A DNA stretch of 38,588 bases from Ectothiorhodospiraceae bacterium WFHF3C12 (GCA_013519935.1 JACDUA010000041.1:1-38588), one strand, 5' to 3'. Counted from the first letter of the stretch, positions 1 to 9,155 are shown. Notes: generated by a model from the letters alone, not told the origin. Numbers and translations are program-made.

Positions 1-818
1 GCCGCCCCGAGCACGGCCACCACCGTGTCGCCGGCGCCCGTGACGTCGTAAACCTCCCGGGCCAGCGCCGGCAGGTGCGTGGCATCGCCGTCGGTAGCCA
101 CGAGGCTCATCCCCTGTTCCCCGCGGGTGATCAGCACGGCGTCGAAGAAGTGCTGACGGCCCATGTCGCGGCCGCGGGTCTCCAGGGTCAGGTCGTCCGG
201 GCAGGCGCCAACCACGTCCTCGAACTCGGAGAGGTTCGGGGTGATCACCGTGGCCCCGGCATAGATGCTGAAATCCCGGCCCTTCGGATCCACGACCACG
301 GCAACGCCGGCGCGGCGCGCCCTTTCGATCAGCGCCGGCACCTCGGACAGGGTGCCCTTGGCATAGTCGGAGAGCACCAGCACGTCGATGCCATCCAACG
401 CCTGCTCGAAGGCGTTCTGGAAGCTCACCGTGTCGAACCCCTCCAGGCGCTGCTCGAAATCCAGGCGTATGAGCTGCTGGTGCCGGCTGAGCACCCGCAG
501 CTTGGTAATGGTCGGAATGCCCGGCACCCGCTGGAAGCGGCAGTCGATCTGCGCTTCCCCGAGCTTCGCCTCCAGCCGGTCGGCCGCGGCGTCGTCGCCG
601 GTCACGGCCAGCAGTACCGGACGTGCGCCCAGGGCGGCGATGTTGAGGGCCACGTTTGCCGCGCCCCCGGCGCGCTCCTCCTCCTCGCCGACGTTGACCA
701 CCGGCACGGGCGCCTCGGGCGAAACGCGGCTGGTGCTACCGTGCCAATAGCGGTCCAGCATTACATCGCCCACCACGAGCACCCTGGCATTGGCGAAATC
801 GGGAACTGAAAGCTGCAT
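1..818 (-). CDS. hldE: D-glycero-beta-D-manno-heptose-7-phosphate kinase (HldE/RfaE kinase domain), 3' end cut by window edge
   Basis: In this family the N-terminal PfkB kinase phosphorylates D-glycero-D-manno-heptose 7-phosphate at O1 and a C-terminal domain then adenylylates it, supplying ADP-heptose for the lipopolysaccharide inner core in the cytoplasm. The frame runs leftward from ATG at 818 and stays open to base 1, so only 272 residues are visible. They show GDVMLDRY at 17-24, GGAANVALN at 51-59 and the C-terminal PfkB signature DVTGAGD at 258-264, whose last Asp is the catalytic base in the family. Whether the nucleotidyltransferase half follows cannot be seen, so a stand-alone kinase (HldA) remains possible. 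It diverges from an LpxL-type gene 107 bp away, placing two lipopolysaccharide genes on one short promoter region. Confidence 0.9.
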   Translation of the reverse strand, partial: MQLSVPDFANARVLVVGDVMLDRYWHGSTSRVSPEAPVPVVNVGEEEERAGGAANVALNIAALGARPVLLAVTGDDAAADRLEAKLGEAQIDCRFQRVPGIPTITKLRVLSRHQQLIRLDFEQRLEGFDTVSFQNAFEQALDGIDVLVLSDYAKGTLSEVPALIERARRAGVAVVVDPKGRDFSIYAGATVITPNLSEFEDVVGACPDDLTLETRGRDMGRQHFFDAVLITRGEQGMSLVATDGDATHLPALAREVYDVTGAGDTVVAVLGA

Positions 819-925
819 GCTTGGCCTCAAGCAGGTAAATTGCCGGGTTTTCGGCTCCTTGGCCGCATCGGCGACGCGGCTTCGTCGCTGTGGATTCTAC
901 CAGCCCCGCGAGAGCGGGCGGACGC

Positions 926-1870
926 ATGGTCACTGGCAACATGGCACGGCACGAAAAAACGCTACCGCAGAATCTCGCCCATCCGCGGCACTGGGGCCAG
1001 TGGCTGACCCTGGGTCTGCTCTGGCTGCTGGCCCGGCTGCCCCATCGCGCCGCCCTGCGCGTGGGCGAATGGCTGGGGTTGCTGGCACACCGGCTCTGGG
1101 GAAGCCGGCGACGCGTCGTCGAGCGCAACCTGGCGCTGTGTTTCCCGGACATGGATCCTGCCGAGCGGGCGGCGCTTCGCAAGCGCAACTTCCGTTTCCT
1201 GGGCCGGGGCATCGCCGAGCTGGCCCTGTCCTGGTACGGCGGCCCGGCCGTCGACCGGATACCGTTGCACGTGAAAGGCGTGGAGAACCTGGAAGCGGCC
1301 AGGGCCGGAGGGCGGCCCGTCATCCTGCTCTCGGGCCACTTCATGAGCGTCGAGCTCGCCGCGCGGCTGATCGGCTGGCAGGTACGCCTGGGGGCGATGT
1401 ACAAGCCGATGAAAAAACGCCCGGTGTTCGATCGCGCCCTGCTGCGCGGGCGCTCCCGGACGCTGCCCGCGATCCTGCCGCGCGACGACGTCCGCGGCAT
1501 CGTCCGGGCCCTGAGATCGGGCATACCCATGTGGTATGCCGGCGATCAGGACTACGGCCGGCGCCACAGCGTCTTCGTGCCGTTCTTCGGCGTCCCCGCG
1601 GCGACCATCACGGCCCTCACCCGACTCGCGCGCATGAGCGGCGCCGCAGTGGTGCCGCTGCAGTTTTACGCCGATACCCGCGACGGGAGTTACCGGGTGG
1701 TTTTCGAGCCGGCGTGGACCGATTTTCCCAGCGGCGACGAGGCGGCCGACGCCCGGCGGATGAACGAATTCATCGAACGCGCGGTGCGGGCCCACCCGGA
1801 GCAGTACCTGTGGATTCACCGGCGCTTCAAGCGTCAGCCGGACCCGGCGACCTATCTCTACCCGGACTGA
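926..1870 (+). CDS. lpxL: Lipid A biosynthesis acyltransferase, LpxL/HtrB family
   Basis: Members transfer a secondary acyl chain (usually lauroyl) from acyl-ACP to the Kdo2-lipid A precursor at the inner membrane. The protein is 314 residues from ATG 926, close to the 306 of E. coli LpxL. A hydrophobic N-terminal segment (about 23-45) fits a membrane anchor. The catalytic HX4E motif is seen at His138-Glu143 (SGHFMSVELA), followed by the family's WYAGDQDYG and VFVPFFG blocks. An in-frame GTG at 890 would add 12 residues and an ATG at 941 would remove 5; 926 was chosen for the GGGCGGA just upstream, which is only a modest ribosome site. LpxL versus LpxM/LpxP specificity cannot be decided from the sequence. 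It is divergent from hldE and followed after 149 bp by a TPR protein. Confidence 0.88.
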   Translation: MVTGNMARHEKTLPQNLAHPRHWGQWLTLGLLWLLARLPHRAALRVGEWLGLLAHRLWGSRRRVVERNLALCFPDMDPAERAALRKRNFRFLGRGIAELALSWYGGPAVDRIPLHVKGVENLEAARAGGRPVILLSGHFMSVELAARLIGWQVRLGAMYKPMKKRPVFDRALLRGRSRTLPAILPRDDVRGIVRALRSGIPMWYAGDQDYGRRHSVFVPFFGVPAATITALTRLARMSGAAVVPLQFYADTRDGSYRVVFEPAWTDFPSGDEAADARRMNEFIERAVRAHPEQYLWIHRRFKRQPDPATYLYPD

Positions 1871-2019
1871 CGGCCCGTTTCTTGAACAACGTCCGTTCCT
1901 CGTACGCCCCATTGATCTACAGTCGCGGGCGTGGACAATGCGGGCGCTTGCCAAAATTTCCGGAGGTCTTGCCACGACTTGGCGACACCTCTTGAGGCGT
2001 TATTGACGGGAGTGGATCG

Positions 2020-2349
2020 ATGGACATCGACGCCCTCGAAGCGATGCTCGATCGCGGTCAGGACGGCGCCATGCTGCGCCTGACGCTGGGGCGGGCCTAC
2101 CGGGAGCGCGGCGAGATGGAACTGGCGGAACGCCACCTCGGCGAAGCCGTGCGCCAGAAGCCCGACTACGCTGCGGCCTGGAAGAGCCTCGCCCAGTGTC
2201 AGGAGGCCGCCGGCCGCGACCGGGAGGCCCTGGCCAGCTACCGTGGCGGCCTGGAATCGGCCCGCGCGAATGGCGACATGCAGCTGGTCAAGGAAATGGA
2301 AGTCTTCAGTCGCCGCCTGGAGCGGCGCCTCGACAATGCGGCCGAGTGA
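2020..2349 (+). CDS. Small tetratricopeptide (TPR) repeat protein
   Basis: A 109-residue protein built mainly of TPR helices: one repeat around residues 15-48 (LTLGRAYRERGEMELAERHL) and a second around 49-82 (YAAAWKSLAQCQEAAGRDREAL), then a charged tail. No signal peptide or membrane segment is seen, so it is probably a cytoplasmic protein-protein interaction module; its partner is unknown. The start is ATG 2020 with GGGAG about 9 bases upstream. A weak promoter-like pair (TTGATC at 1912, GACAAT at 1934) precedes it. It lies 57 bp before a Trp-rich repeat protein on the same strand, so the two may be co-transcribed. The function is not recognised beyond the TPR fold. Confidence 0.7.
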   Translation: MDIDALEAMLDRGQDGAMLRLTLGRAYRERGEMELAERHLGEAVRQKPDYAAAWKSLAQCQEAAGRDREALASYRGGLESARANGDMQLVKEMEVFSRRLERRLDNAAE

Positions 2350-2406
2350 CGGCGCCGCCGCGCCGGCCAACGCCAACACCACCACAGACACAGGCGGGTG
2401 AATGCC

Positions 2407-2952
2407 GTGACGAGCTGGCAGGAACAAATGGAGCAGATGCTGGGCGCGTGGACGCAGGCCCAGCGGCGGTTGTGGGACAACTGGCTGGAGGCGGTAAAGG
2501 ATTTCAACGGCCTGCCCGGCCACGCCGAGAGCGGGGACCGCAGCACCTACCAATCCAGCCTCGACGCCTGGGAACAGTCCGTACAGCGCGCGCTCAAGGC
2601 GCAGCAGGAATGGACCCGGGGCTGGACCGAACGCCTGCTGGGTGAGCAGGAGGCCCCGGAAGCCGCCGCACAATGGGTTCAGCAGGTCCAGAACACCATG
2701 CGGGGCTGGACTCAGGCCCAGAGCCAGCTGTGGAACGCCTGGTTCGACAGCATCAAGGGCATGGACCCGGAAGAGGTCAGTGCCAAGTGGGAAACGGAAG
2801 GCCAGGAGATCATCCGTGCCTGGCAGGAGGCCACCCAGCGTGCCCAGGAGGCCCTGGACGAGTGGGTCCGCATCGCCGGTCAGAACACCGTGGCCGACCC
2901 GCCCCCGGAGCCGCCCGCCACACCGCCCCGGGCTGGCCGTAACGGCGAGTGA
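2407..2952 (+). CDS. Trp/Gln-rich internally repeated protein, function unknown
   Basis: A hypothetical protein of about 181 residues with 14 tryptophans and many Gln, Ala and Glu. The repeated pattern is WTQAQxxLWxxWxxxxK, seen at the N-terminus (WTQAQRRLWDNWLEAVK) and again in the middle (WTQAQSQLWNAWFDSIK), with weaker copies between and after. The predicted structure is long amphipathic helices, followed by a Pro-rich C-terminal tail. There is no signal peptide or membrane segment. The spacing of aromatic residues loosely recalls phasins and the PhaE subunit of class III polyhydroxyalkanoate synthase, but that is resemblance only. GTG 2407 is preferred over GTG 2398 because AGGCGGGTGA then lies at ribosome-site distance. 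It follows the TPR gene by 57 bp. Confidence 0.65.
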   Translation: MTSWQEQMEQMLGAWTQAQRRLWDNWLEAVKDFNGLPGHAESGDRSTYQSSLDAWEQSVQRALKAQQEWTRGWTERLLGEQEAPEAAAQWVQQVQNTMRGWTQAQSQLWNAWFDSIKGMDPEEVSAKWETEGQEIIRAWQEATQRAQEALDEWVRIAGQNTVADPPPEPPATPPRAGRNGE

Positions 2953-2991
2953 GCCATTCAAACCGTATGCAGCGGAGGCGTGCGCCGTGCT

Positions 2992-3012
2992 GCGGCGGCG
3001 TAACGCCGCCGC
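2992..3012 (+). terminator. GC-rich stem-loop after the Trp-rich gene
   Basis: A perfect 9-bp stem GCGGCGGCG / CGCCGCCGC with loop TAA, 40 bp after the stop of the gene ending at 2952. There is no T-run after it, so it is either a weak or factor-dependent terminator or an RNA 3'-end stabiliser. Confidence 0.35.
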
Positions 3013-3132
3013 CACATCGCTGCCGGCTGGTGAACGCGCCGGCTATGCCCCAGGATGCCGGCCGGATGTCGCCGGGGGGCGGGCGATCGCCGATCGGACG
3101 CCGTTGTGCGGGCTAGAGACGGGGGATGGGGA

Positions 3133-3168
3133 CGAAAAAAAACCGGCACGTCCGTTGCGCCGGTCTTT
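3133..3168. terminator. Possible bidirectional terminator
   Basis: An A-run (eight As in a row just before the stem) precedes the 6-bp stem ACCGGC (3142-3147) / GCCGGT (3159-3164), which is followed by CTTTC. An A-run on one side and a T-rich run on the other is the layout of a terminator read from either strand. The stem is short, so this is only suggestive. Confidence 0.3.
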
Positions 3169-3368
3169 CAATACACTTGGCTGGAGGTGATCGGCGCGAC
3201 AGCCCAATTCCAGTTGGCAGGAAAGTGCTCCATACTTCAGCCGCGCGGTCTTCCCTGTTGCTTGTTATTGCTTCCGGCACCATTCCGTGGTGCGGCACGC
3301 CTATAGCGTGCAATTGTCATGCTGCCACCGCCCAAGCGGCTTGGCTGTCAGCACGAATGGACAAATCG

Positions 3369-3386
3369 TGTAAGAATTTTCTTACA
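3369..3386. promoter_or_regulatory. TyrR/PhhR-box-like perfect palindrome upstream of dtd
   Basis: TGTAAGAATTTTCTTACA: 8-bp arms around TT. It fits the published TyrR box TGTAAA-N6-TTTACA with one difference in each half, and it keeps the G and C at positions 2 and 17. It ends 32 bp before the dtd ATG, and a TGGACA -35-like hexamer lies at 3358. It is AT-rich in a very GC-rich region. The binding protein is inference. Confidence 0.4.
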
Positions 3387-3390
3387 AGTC

Positions 3391-3405
3391 ACATTTCTGA
3401 AATGT
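3391..3405. promoter_or_regulatory. Second AT-rich palindrome upstream of dtd
   Basis: ACATTTCTGAAATGT: perfect 7-bp arms around a single T, 4 bp after the first palindrome and 13 bp before the dtd start, so it covers the expected ribosome-binding region. It could be a second operator half or a translation-controlling RNA hairpin. No regulator is recognised. Confidence 0.35.
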
Positions 3406-3418
3406 CTCGAAACCGGCC

Positions 3419-3874
3419 ATGATTGCACTTCTGCAGCGGGTCACCCACGCCCGGGTCACCGTGGACGATCGCACCGTCGGCGAGATCGGCCCCGGCGTGC
3501 TCGCGCTGATCGGCGTGGAGGCCGGTGACACACCGGCCCAGGCCGACCGGCTGCTGGAGCGTGTAATCGGCTACCGGGTGTTTCCGGACGCCGCCGGACG
3601 CATGAACCGTTCCGTCGCGGAGACCGGCGGCGGCCTGTTACTCGTACCCCAGTTCACCCTGGCCGCCGACACCCGCAAGGGCAACCGGCCAAGCTTCACC
3701 CCCGCCGCCCCACCGGCCGATGGTGAGCGGCTGTTCGCCTACCTTGCCGACGCGGCGCGGCAACGGCATCGGGATGTGGCCACCGGCCGGTTCGGCGCGG
3801 ACATGCAGGTGATGCTGACCAACGACGGCCCGGTCACGTTCTGGCTGCAGGCGCCGCCGCCACGCGAAGGCTGA
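3419..3874 (+). CDS. dtd: D-aminoacyl-tRNA deacylase
   Basis: Dtd hydrolyses D-aminoacyl-tRNAs (D-Tyr and others, also mischarged Gly-tRNA-Ala) in the cytoplasm, keeping D-amino acids out of translation. The protein is 151 residues (E. coli 145) and starts [15 protein letters not shown], as usual for the family. The two active-site blocks are present: [17 protein letters not shown] at 77-93 and NDGPVTFWL at 135-143, which carries the Gly-cisPro chirality selector. The first block has Pro where most members have Ser (SQFT). No clear Shine-Dalgarno precedes ATG 3419; the upstream DNA is instead the palindrome block. It precedes the his genes by 140 bp. Confidence 0.93.
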   Translation: MIALLQRVTHARVTVDDRTVGEIGPGVLALIGVEAGDTPAQADRLLERVIGYRVFPDAAGRMNRSVAETGGGLLLVPQFTLAADTRKGNRPSFTPAAPPADGERLFAYLADAARQRHRDVATGRFGADMQVMLTNDGPVTFWLQAPPPREG

Positions 3875-3910
3875 AGCCCCCGCGGCTCACTCCCAACGCC
3901 CTGGTAGGCG

Positions 3911-3919
3911 TGGTATGCT
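3911..3919 (+). promoter_or_regulatory. Extended -10 promoter candidate for the his-tat operon
   Basis: TGGTATGCT (TGn plus TATGCT) lies about 95 bp before the hisB start in the dtd-hisB gap. There is no good -35 hexamer 17 bp upstream, as is allowed for extended -10 promoters. No leader peptide or attenuator of the enteric his type is visible. Confidence 0.3.
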
Positions 3920-4014
3920 CCGCCCGAATCGAGACGGCGGCCCGCTTGGCATTCCACTATTGCCGCTTCCCCCGTGACGGGGCGGCCGCCGCCCATGCAA
4001 CACCGAGGTCCCCG

Positions 4015-4608
4015 ATGGCAGAACGCACTGCGAGCGTGGAACGCAACACCCTGGAAACCCAGGTCCGAATCGAGATCAATCTTGACGGCACGGGTCAGGC
4101 CGATCTTCACACCGGGGTACCGTTCTTCAACCACATGCTCGAGCAGATTGCCCGGCATGGCATGCTCGACCTGAGCATCCACGCCGAGGGCGACCTGGAG
4201 ATCGACGCCCACCATACCGTGGAGGACGTGGGCATCACGCTGGGCCAGGCGTTGCGGGAGGCCGTCGGCGACAAGCGCGGCATCCTGCGCTACGGCCACG
4301 CCTACGTGCCGCTGGACGAAGCGCTCTCGCGGGTGGTGATCGATCTCTCCGGGCGCCCGGGTCTGGAATACGAGGTGGACTATCCACGCGCCCGCATCGG
4401 CGACTTCGACGTGGACCTGATCCGTGAGTTCTTCCAGGGGCTGGTCAACCACGCGGCGATGACGCTGCACGTGGACAACCTGCGTGGGCGCAACGCGCAC
4501 CATATCGCCGAGACGGCCTTCAAGGCCTTCGGCCGGGCACTGCGGATGGCCGTGGAACGGGATCCGCGCGCGCAGGGCGGCATGCCCTCCACCAAGGGCA
4601 CGCTCTGA
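4015..4608 (+). CDS. hisB: Imidazoleglycerol-phosphate dehydratase
   Basis: HisB converts imidazole-glycerol phosphate to imidazole-acetol phosphate in histidine synthesis. This is the monofunctional form: 197 residues, with no histidinol-phosphatase domain. The two manganese-binding repeats are clear: [10 protein letters not shown] and, later, [17 protein letters not shown], plus the C-terminal PSTKG motif. The open frame extends upstream to 3910, but ATG 4015 gives the family-length N-terminus ([15 protein letters not shown]) and has GAGG about 6 bases upstream. It is first in a six-gene his run; hisG, hisD and hisC are not in the window. Confidence 0.96.
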   Translation: MAERTASVERNTLETQVRIEINLDGTGQADLHTGVPFFNHMLEQIARHGMLDLSIHAEGDLEIDAHHTVEDVGITLGQALREAVGDKRGILRYGHAYVPLDEALSRVVIDLSGRPGLEYEVDYPRARIGDFDVDLIREFFQGLVNHAAMTLHVDNLRGRNAHHIAETAFKAFGRALRMAVERDPRAQGGMPSTKGTL

Positions 4609-4668
4609 GACGGGAACGGGGTGCCGCGGCACCGCCTTCAGGACCGGACGCAGATATCCAGCAAGCGC

Positions 4669-5319
4669 ATGACGCAAGTTGCAGTCGTTGATTACGGGAT
4701 GGGCAACCTGCGCTCCGTGGCCAAGGCCCTGGAGTTCGTGGGTGCCGCCGAAGTACGTATTACCGATGACGCCGAGGTGATCGCCGCCGCCGAGCGGGTG
4801 GTCTTCCCCGGCCAGGGCGCCGTGCGGGACTGCATGAGCGCGCTGCAGCGTCACGAGCTTGTCGACGTCCTGCGCCAGACCATCGCGGACCGGCCGTTTC
4901 TCGGCGTGTGCATGGGCATGCAGGCACTGCTCACCCGCAGCGAGGAGAACGAGGGCGTGGCGGCCCTGGACCTGATGCCGGGGCTGGTGCGGCACTTTCG
5001 AGGATTGACCGGCGGCGATCCGGCCCTGAAGATTCCGCACATGGGCTGGAACGGGGTCCACCAGGTCCGGGCACACCCGCTTTGGGCGGATATCGAGGAC
5101 GGCGCGCGCTTCTATTTCGTTCACAGCTATTACGTCGAGCCGCGCGACGCGGCCATGATTTACGGCGAGACGGAATACGGCGCACCCTTCGCCTCGGCCA
5201 TCGGGCAGGGCAACGCCTTCGCCACCCAGTTCCATCCGGAGAAGAGCCAGCGCGCCGGTCTGCAGCTGCTGCGGAACTTCCTGCGCTGGGACGGCACGAC
5301 CAAAGCCAGTCAGTCTTAA
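4669..5319 (+). CDS. hisH: Imidazole glycerol phosphate synthase, glutaminase subunit
   Basis: HisH releases ammonia from glutamine and channels it to HisF, which makes imidazole-glycerol phosphate and AICAR. The 216-residue protein is a class I glutamine amidotransferase with nucleophile Cys81 (LGVCMGMQ) and the His189/Glu191 pair (ATQFHPEKSQ); the oxyanion strand residues FPGQG are at 46-50. ATG 4669 is preferred to the upstream GTG 4621 because MTQVAVVDYGMGN is the standard beginning. The ribosome site is weak. It lies 60 bp after hisB and 18 bp before hisA. Confidence 0.96.
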   Translation: MTQVAVVDYGMGNLRSVAKALEFVGAAEVRITDDAEVIAAAERVVFPGQGAVRDCMSALQRHELVDVLRQTIADRPFLGVCMGMQALLTRSEENEGVAALDLMPGLVRHFRGLTGGDPALKIPHMGWNGVHQVRAHPLWADIEDGARFYFVHSYYVEPRDAAMIYGETEYGAPFASAIGQGNAFATQFHPEKSQRAGLQLLRNFLRWDGTTKASQS

Positions 5320-5337
5320 CGGTTCCAAGAGGACAAA

Positions 5338-6078
5338 ATGCTTCTGATACCCGCCATCGACCTCAAAGACGGCAAATGCGTCCGCCTGCGGCAGGGACGC
5401 ATGGAGGACGAGACGGTTTTTTCCGACGATCCCGTGGCCATGGCGGAACGCTGGATCGAGGCGGGCAGCCGGCGCCTGCACATCGTCGACCTCAACGGCG
5501 CGGTGGCCGGCTTCCCGGTCAATGCCGATATCATCGGCCGGATCTCCGAAGCCTTCCCCGACGTGGAAATCCAGGTCGGCGGCGGCATCCGCTCTTTCGA
5601 TGTCATCCAGACCTATCTCGACGTCGGCGTCGACTACGTGATCATAGGTACGCAGGCCGTGCGCGCGCCCCACTTCGTCGACGACGCCTGCCTGGAGTTC
5701 CCCGGGCACATCATCGTCGGACTGGACGCCAAAGACGGGAAAGTGGCCACCGACGCCTGGTCGAAGGTCTCCACCCACGACGCGCTGGAAATGGCCCGGC
5801 GATTCGAGGAGGCGGGCGTCGAAGCGCTGGTGTTCACCGATATCGGCCGCGACGGAATGATGCGCGGGCTCAATGCCGACGCCACGCGGCGCCTGGCCGA
5901 GGCGGTCAGCATTCCGGTCATCGCCTCCGGCGGCGTCACCAACATGGACGACGTGCGCACGCTGTGCGAAATCGCCGCCAGCGGTGTCGCCGGGGCCATC
6001 GTCGGCCGCGCCATCTACGAGGGCAGTCTCGATCTGGCTGAAGCCCAGACCCTCGCCCGGCAGCTTACCGAGGCCTGA
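5338..6078 (+). CDS. hisA: Phosphoribosylformimino-5-aminoimidazole carboxamide ribotide isomerase
   Basis: HisA catalyses the Amadori rearrangement of ProFAR to PRFAR, the substrate of HisF. It is 246 residues, a (beta-alpha)8 barrel. The catalytic aspartates are Asp8 ([10 protein letters not shown]) and Asp130 (IVGLDAKDG); phosphate-binding loops appear as VGGGIRS and [14 protein letters not shown] precedes ATG 5338 at good spacing. The next gene, hisF, encodes a paralogous barrel and starts 7 bp after the stop. Confidence 0.97.
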   Translation: MLLIPAIDLKDGKCVRLRQGRMEDETVFSDDPVAMAERWIEAGSRRLHIVDLNGAVAGFPVNADIIGRISEAFPDVEIQVGGGIRSFDVIQTYLDVGVDYVIIGTQAVRAPHFVDDACLEFPGHIIVGLDAKDGKVATDAWSKVSTHDALEMARRFEEAGVEALVFTDIGRDGMMRGLNADATRRLAEAVSIPVIASGGVTNMDDVRTLCEIAASGVAGAIVGRAIYEGSLDLAEAQTLARQLTEA

Positions 6079-6085
6079 AGGGGCC

Positions 6086-6852
<767 letters not shown>

Positions 6853-6856
<4 letters not shown>

Positions 6857-7245
6857 CCGGCTGGCTGGACCAGATCGCCTGGAATGAGCAGGGGTTGGTC
6901 CCGGCCGTCGCCCAGGACGCCGCCTCCGGCGAAGTGCTGATGATGGCCTGGATGGACCGGGAGGCCCTGGCGGAGACGGCGCGCACCGGCGTGGCCGTCT
7001 ACTTCTCCCGCTCGCGGGGTAGACTCTGGCGCAAGGGCGAGTCCTCCGGCCACACCCAGCGGGTCCACGCGATCCGCATCGATTGCGACGCCGACGTGGT
7101 CCTGCTGCAGGTGGAGCAGGTCGGCGGCATCGCCTGCCACACCGGCCGGCGCACCTGCTTCTACCGCGAGCTGCGCGACGGTGCATGGACCGAGATCGCG
7201 CCGGTGCTGAAGGATCCGGAATCCATTTACGGCGGTGAGGTCTAA
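6853..7245 (+). CDS. hisI: Phosphoribosyl-AMP cyclohydrolase
   Basis: HisI opens the adenine ring of phosphoribosyl-AMP. The 130-residue protein is the separate (unfused) form. The zinc/magnesium ligands are visible: Cys78-Asp79 with Asp81 (DCDADV), Cys95-His96 ([11 protein letters not shown]) and Cys102, together with the RKGESSGH substrate loop. The GTG start overlaps the hisF stop by four bases, implying translational coupling. hisE follows after 3 bp. Confidence 0.95.
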
Positions 7246-7248
7246 TCC

Positions 7249-7572
7249 ATGAGCGACGTGCTTCAGCGACTGGCCGAGGTGCTCGAGGCGCGCAAAGGTG
7301 CGGACCCGGAAAGCTCCTACGTGGCGAAGCTCTACGCCAAGGGTACCGACCACATGCTCAAGAAGATCGGCGAGGAGGCAACCGAGGCGGTGCTGGCCGC
7401 AAAAGCGGGCGACCGCGAACAGATCGTTTATGAGACGGCCGATCTGTGGTTCCATACACTCGTCATGCTCGCGGTCAATGACCTTGGTCCGGATGACGTG
7501 TTGCGCGAGCTCGATCGCCGGTTCGGACTCTCGGGTCTGGATGAGAAGGCGTCCCGGGAAGATCAACGCTGA
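7249..7572 (+). CDS. hisE: Phosphoribosyl-ATP pyrophosphatase
   Basis: HisE removes pyrophosphate from phosphoribosyl-ATP, the step before HisI. The 107-residue all-alpha MazG-like protein has the conserved [15 protein letters not shown] helix (acidic metal ligands EExxE) and [13 protein letters not shown]. The separate hisI and hisE genes sit 3 bp apart rather than fused as in enteric bacteria. tatA follows after 46 bp. Confidence 0.94.
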   Translation: MSDVLQRLAEVLEARKGADPESSYVAKLYAKGTDHMLKKIGEEATEAVLAAKAGDREQIVYETADLWFHTLVMLAVNDLGPDDVLRELDRRFGLSGLDEKASREDQR

Positions 7573-7618
7573 CTATAACGATAGCCGCGGGCGACGACCC
7601 CGTGGACGGGAGGTAACA

Positions 7619-7873
7619 ATGGGTATTGGTGGTATTAGCATCTGGTCGCTGCTGCTTATCCTGGTCATCGTGCTGCTGCTGTTCGGCACCAAGAAGCTGC
7701 GTAACGTCGGCGGCGACCTGGGCGGGGCCATCAAGGGCTTCAAGGACGCCGTGAAGGACGGGGAAAGCGGCGAAGGCAAGGACCAGGACCAGGCTCAGCT
7801 GCAGGAAAACAAGTCCGAAGAGCAGTCGCAGAAGGCCGAATCCGAGGAAGAGAAGAAGCAGCATTCTTCCTGA
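7619..7873 (+). CDS. tatA: Sec-independent (Tat) translocase subunit TatA
   Basis: TatA forms the oligomeric pore that carries folded twin-arginine proteins across the inner membrane. The 84-residue protein has one N-terminal membrane helix (about 7-22), the Phe22-Gly23 hinge, an amphipathic helix ([19 protein letters not shown]) and an acidic, Gln/Lys-rich tail. ATG 7619 has an excellent GGGAGG ribosome site, although the frame is open further upstream through hisE. It is followed by tatB and tatC; his-tat linkage is common in gammaproteobacteria. Confidence 0.95.
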   Translation: MGIGGISIWSLLLILVIVLLLFGTKKLRNVGGDLGGAIKGFKDAVKDGESGEGKDQDQAQLQENKSEEQSQKAESEEEKKQHSS

Positions 7874-7902
7874 TCCCCTGACACGCTACGGACCCTTGAC
7901 CC

Positions 7903-8301
7903 ATGTTTGACGCCGGCTTCTGGGAGCTGCTGGTCATCGGCGTGATCGCGCTGGTCGTGGTCGGCCCCGAGCGGCTGCCCAGGCTGGCCCGGACCGTCGG
8001 GCTGTGGGTGGGCCGGGCACGCCACGCCTTCTACTCCGTGCGCGACGAAATCGAGCGGGAAGCCAACGCCGAAGGCCTGCGCGAGACGGAGCAGTCCATC
8101 CGCCGGTCCATGCGGGAGACCGAATCGGAGCTGCGCTCCGAGATGGAGTCCGCCGGCCGCGAAGGCGAGGACAGTATCCGCGAGGCCCGGGAAGCAACCG
8201 AGAGCAGCCCCGCCGACAGCCCAGACGGCGGCGCTGACGAGACGCCCGACGACACCAGGGCGCGGACCCGAGAGGACGCGTCGGACACCAGGCATGGCTG
8301 A
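7903..8301 (+). CDS. tatB: Sec-independent (Tat) translocase subunit TatB
   Basis: TatB with TatC forms the twin-arginine signal-peptide receptor. The 132-residue protein has a membrane helix at about 4-20, the conserved Glu8 and the GPERLP hinge at 21-26. A long charged amphipathic helix follows, with a Glu/Arg-rich heptad-like stretch and a disordered acidic tail. Its 3' end overlaps tatC by 8 bp. Confidence 0.95.
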   Translation: MFDAGFWELLVIGVIALVVVGPERLPRLARTVGLWVGRARHAFYSVRDEIEREANAEGLRETEQSIRRSMRETESELRSEMESAGREGEDSIREAREATESSPADSPDGGADETPDDTRARTREDASDTRHG

Positions 8302-9046
8302 AGGCAAAGACACCTACGACGACCAGGACCGGCCGCTGCTCGCCCACCTGCTGGAGCTGCGCAGCCGGTTGATCCGCACGCTGCTGGTCATCCTGGTGAT
8401 CTTCCTGGCGATCTACCCCTTCCGCGAGCCCCTCTACACGCTGCTCGCAGGGCCGCTGCGCAAGGCCCTGCCGGAAGGGGCCACCATGATCGCCACCCAG
8501 GTGGCCACGCCCTTCCTGGTACCGCTGAAACTGGCGCTGGTGGCGGCCTTCTTCGTCAGCGTGCCCTACGTGCTCTATCAGCTGTGGTCCTTCGTCGCGC
8601 CGGGGCTCTACCGCCACGAACGCCGCCTCGTGGTGCCGCTGATGGTCGCCAGCAGCGCGCTGTTCTACCTGGGCATGGCATTCTCGTTCTTCGTGGTCTT
8701 CCCGCTGGTGTTCGCCTTCTTCAGCGCCGCCACGCCCGAGGGCGTGGCGATGATGACGGACATCAACGAGTACCTGAGCTTCGTGCTCATGCTCTTCTTT
8801 GCCTTCGGTGCCGCGTTCCAGGTGCCCGTGGCCACCATCCTGCTGGTCTACACCGGCGCCACCACGAAGCAGGCCCTGGCGGCGAAACGCCCCTACGTGA
8901 TCGTGGGGGCCTTCGTGGTCGGCATGCTGCTGACACCGCCGGACATCATTTCCCAGGTCCTGCTCGCCGTGCCCGTCTGGCTGCTGTTTGAGCTCGGGGT
9001 GATCTTCTCGGCGTATTTCGTGCGCCGGCCCAGGGAGGCGGAGTAG
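8294..9046 (+). CDS. tatC: Sec-independent (Tat) translocase subunit TatC
   Basis: TatC is the six-helix core of the Tat receptor that binds twin-arginine signals. The 250-residue protein shows the N-terminal HLLELRSRLIR motif, the first periplasmic loop with FLVPLK, LYRHERR with the conserved cytoplasmic-loop Glu, and further hydrophobic spans ending in a short charged tail. The start overlaps the tatB end. It is the last gene of the his-tat run; hairpins follow at 9156-9230. Confidence 0.96.
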   Translation: MAEGKDTYDDQDRPLLAHLLELRSRLIRTLLVILVIFLAIYPFREPLYTLLAGPLRKALPEGATMIATQVATPFLVPLKLALVAAFFVSVPYVLYQLWSFVAPGLYRHERRLVVPLMVASSALFYLGMAFSFFVVFPLVFAFFSAATPEGVAMMTDINEYLSFVLMLFFAFGAAFQVPVATILLVYTGATTKQALAAKRPYVIVGAFVVGMLLTPPDIISQVLLAVPVWLLFELGVIFSAYFVRRPREAE

Positions 9047-9155
9047 CGGCCCGGCGGACTCGCTCACCGATTCTGACCTGTTGGATGGCAAGCCCATCCG
9101 ACATCTGCTTCGGGGTCATCGAAGACCAGATACCCCCTGTGCCGAAGATCGCTTG

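Larger units (their letters stand above)
2953..3418. other. Intergenic region with hairpins and an AT-rich palindrome block before dtd
   Basis: This is 466 bp without a convincing gene. It holds a GC stem-loop at 2992-3012, an A-run with an ACCGGC/GCCGGT stem at 3133-3168, and two AT-rich palindromes immediately before dtd (listed separately). The short open frames crossing it show no recognisable protein and no good ribosome sites. Confidence 0.6.
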
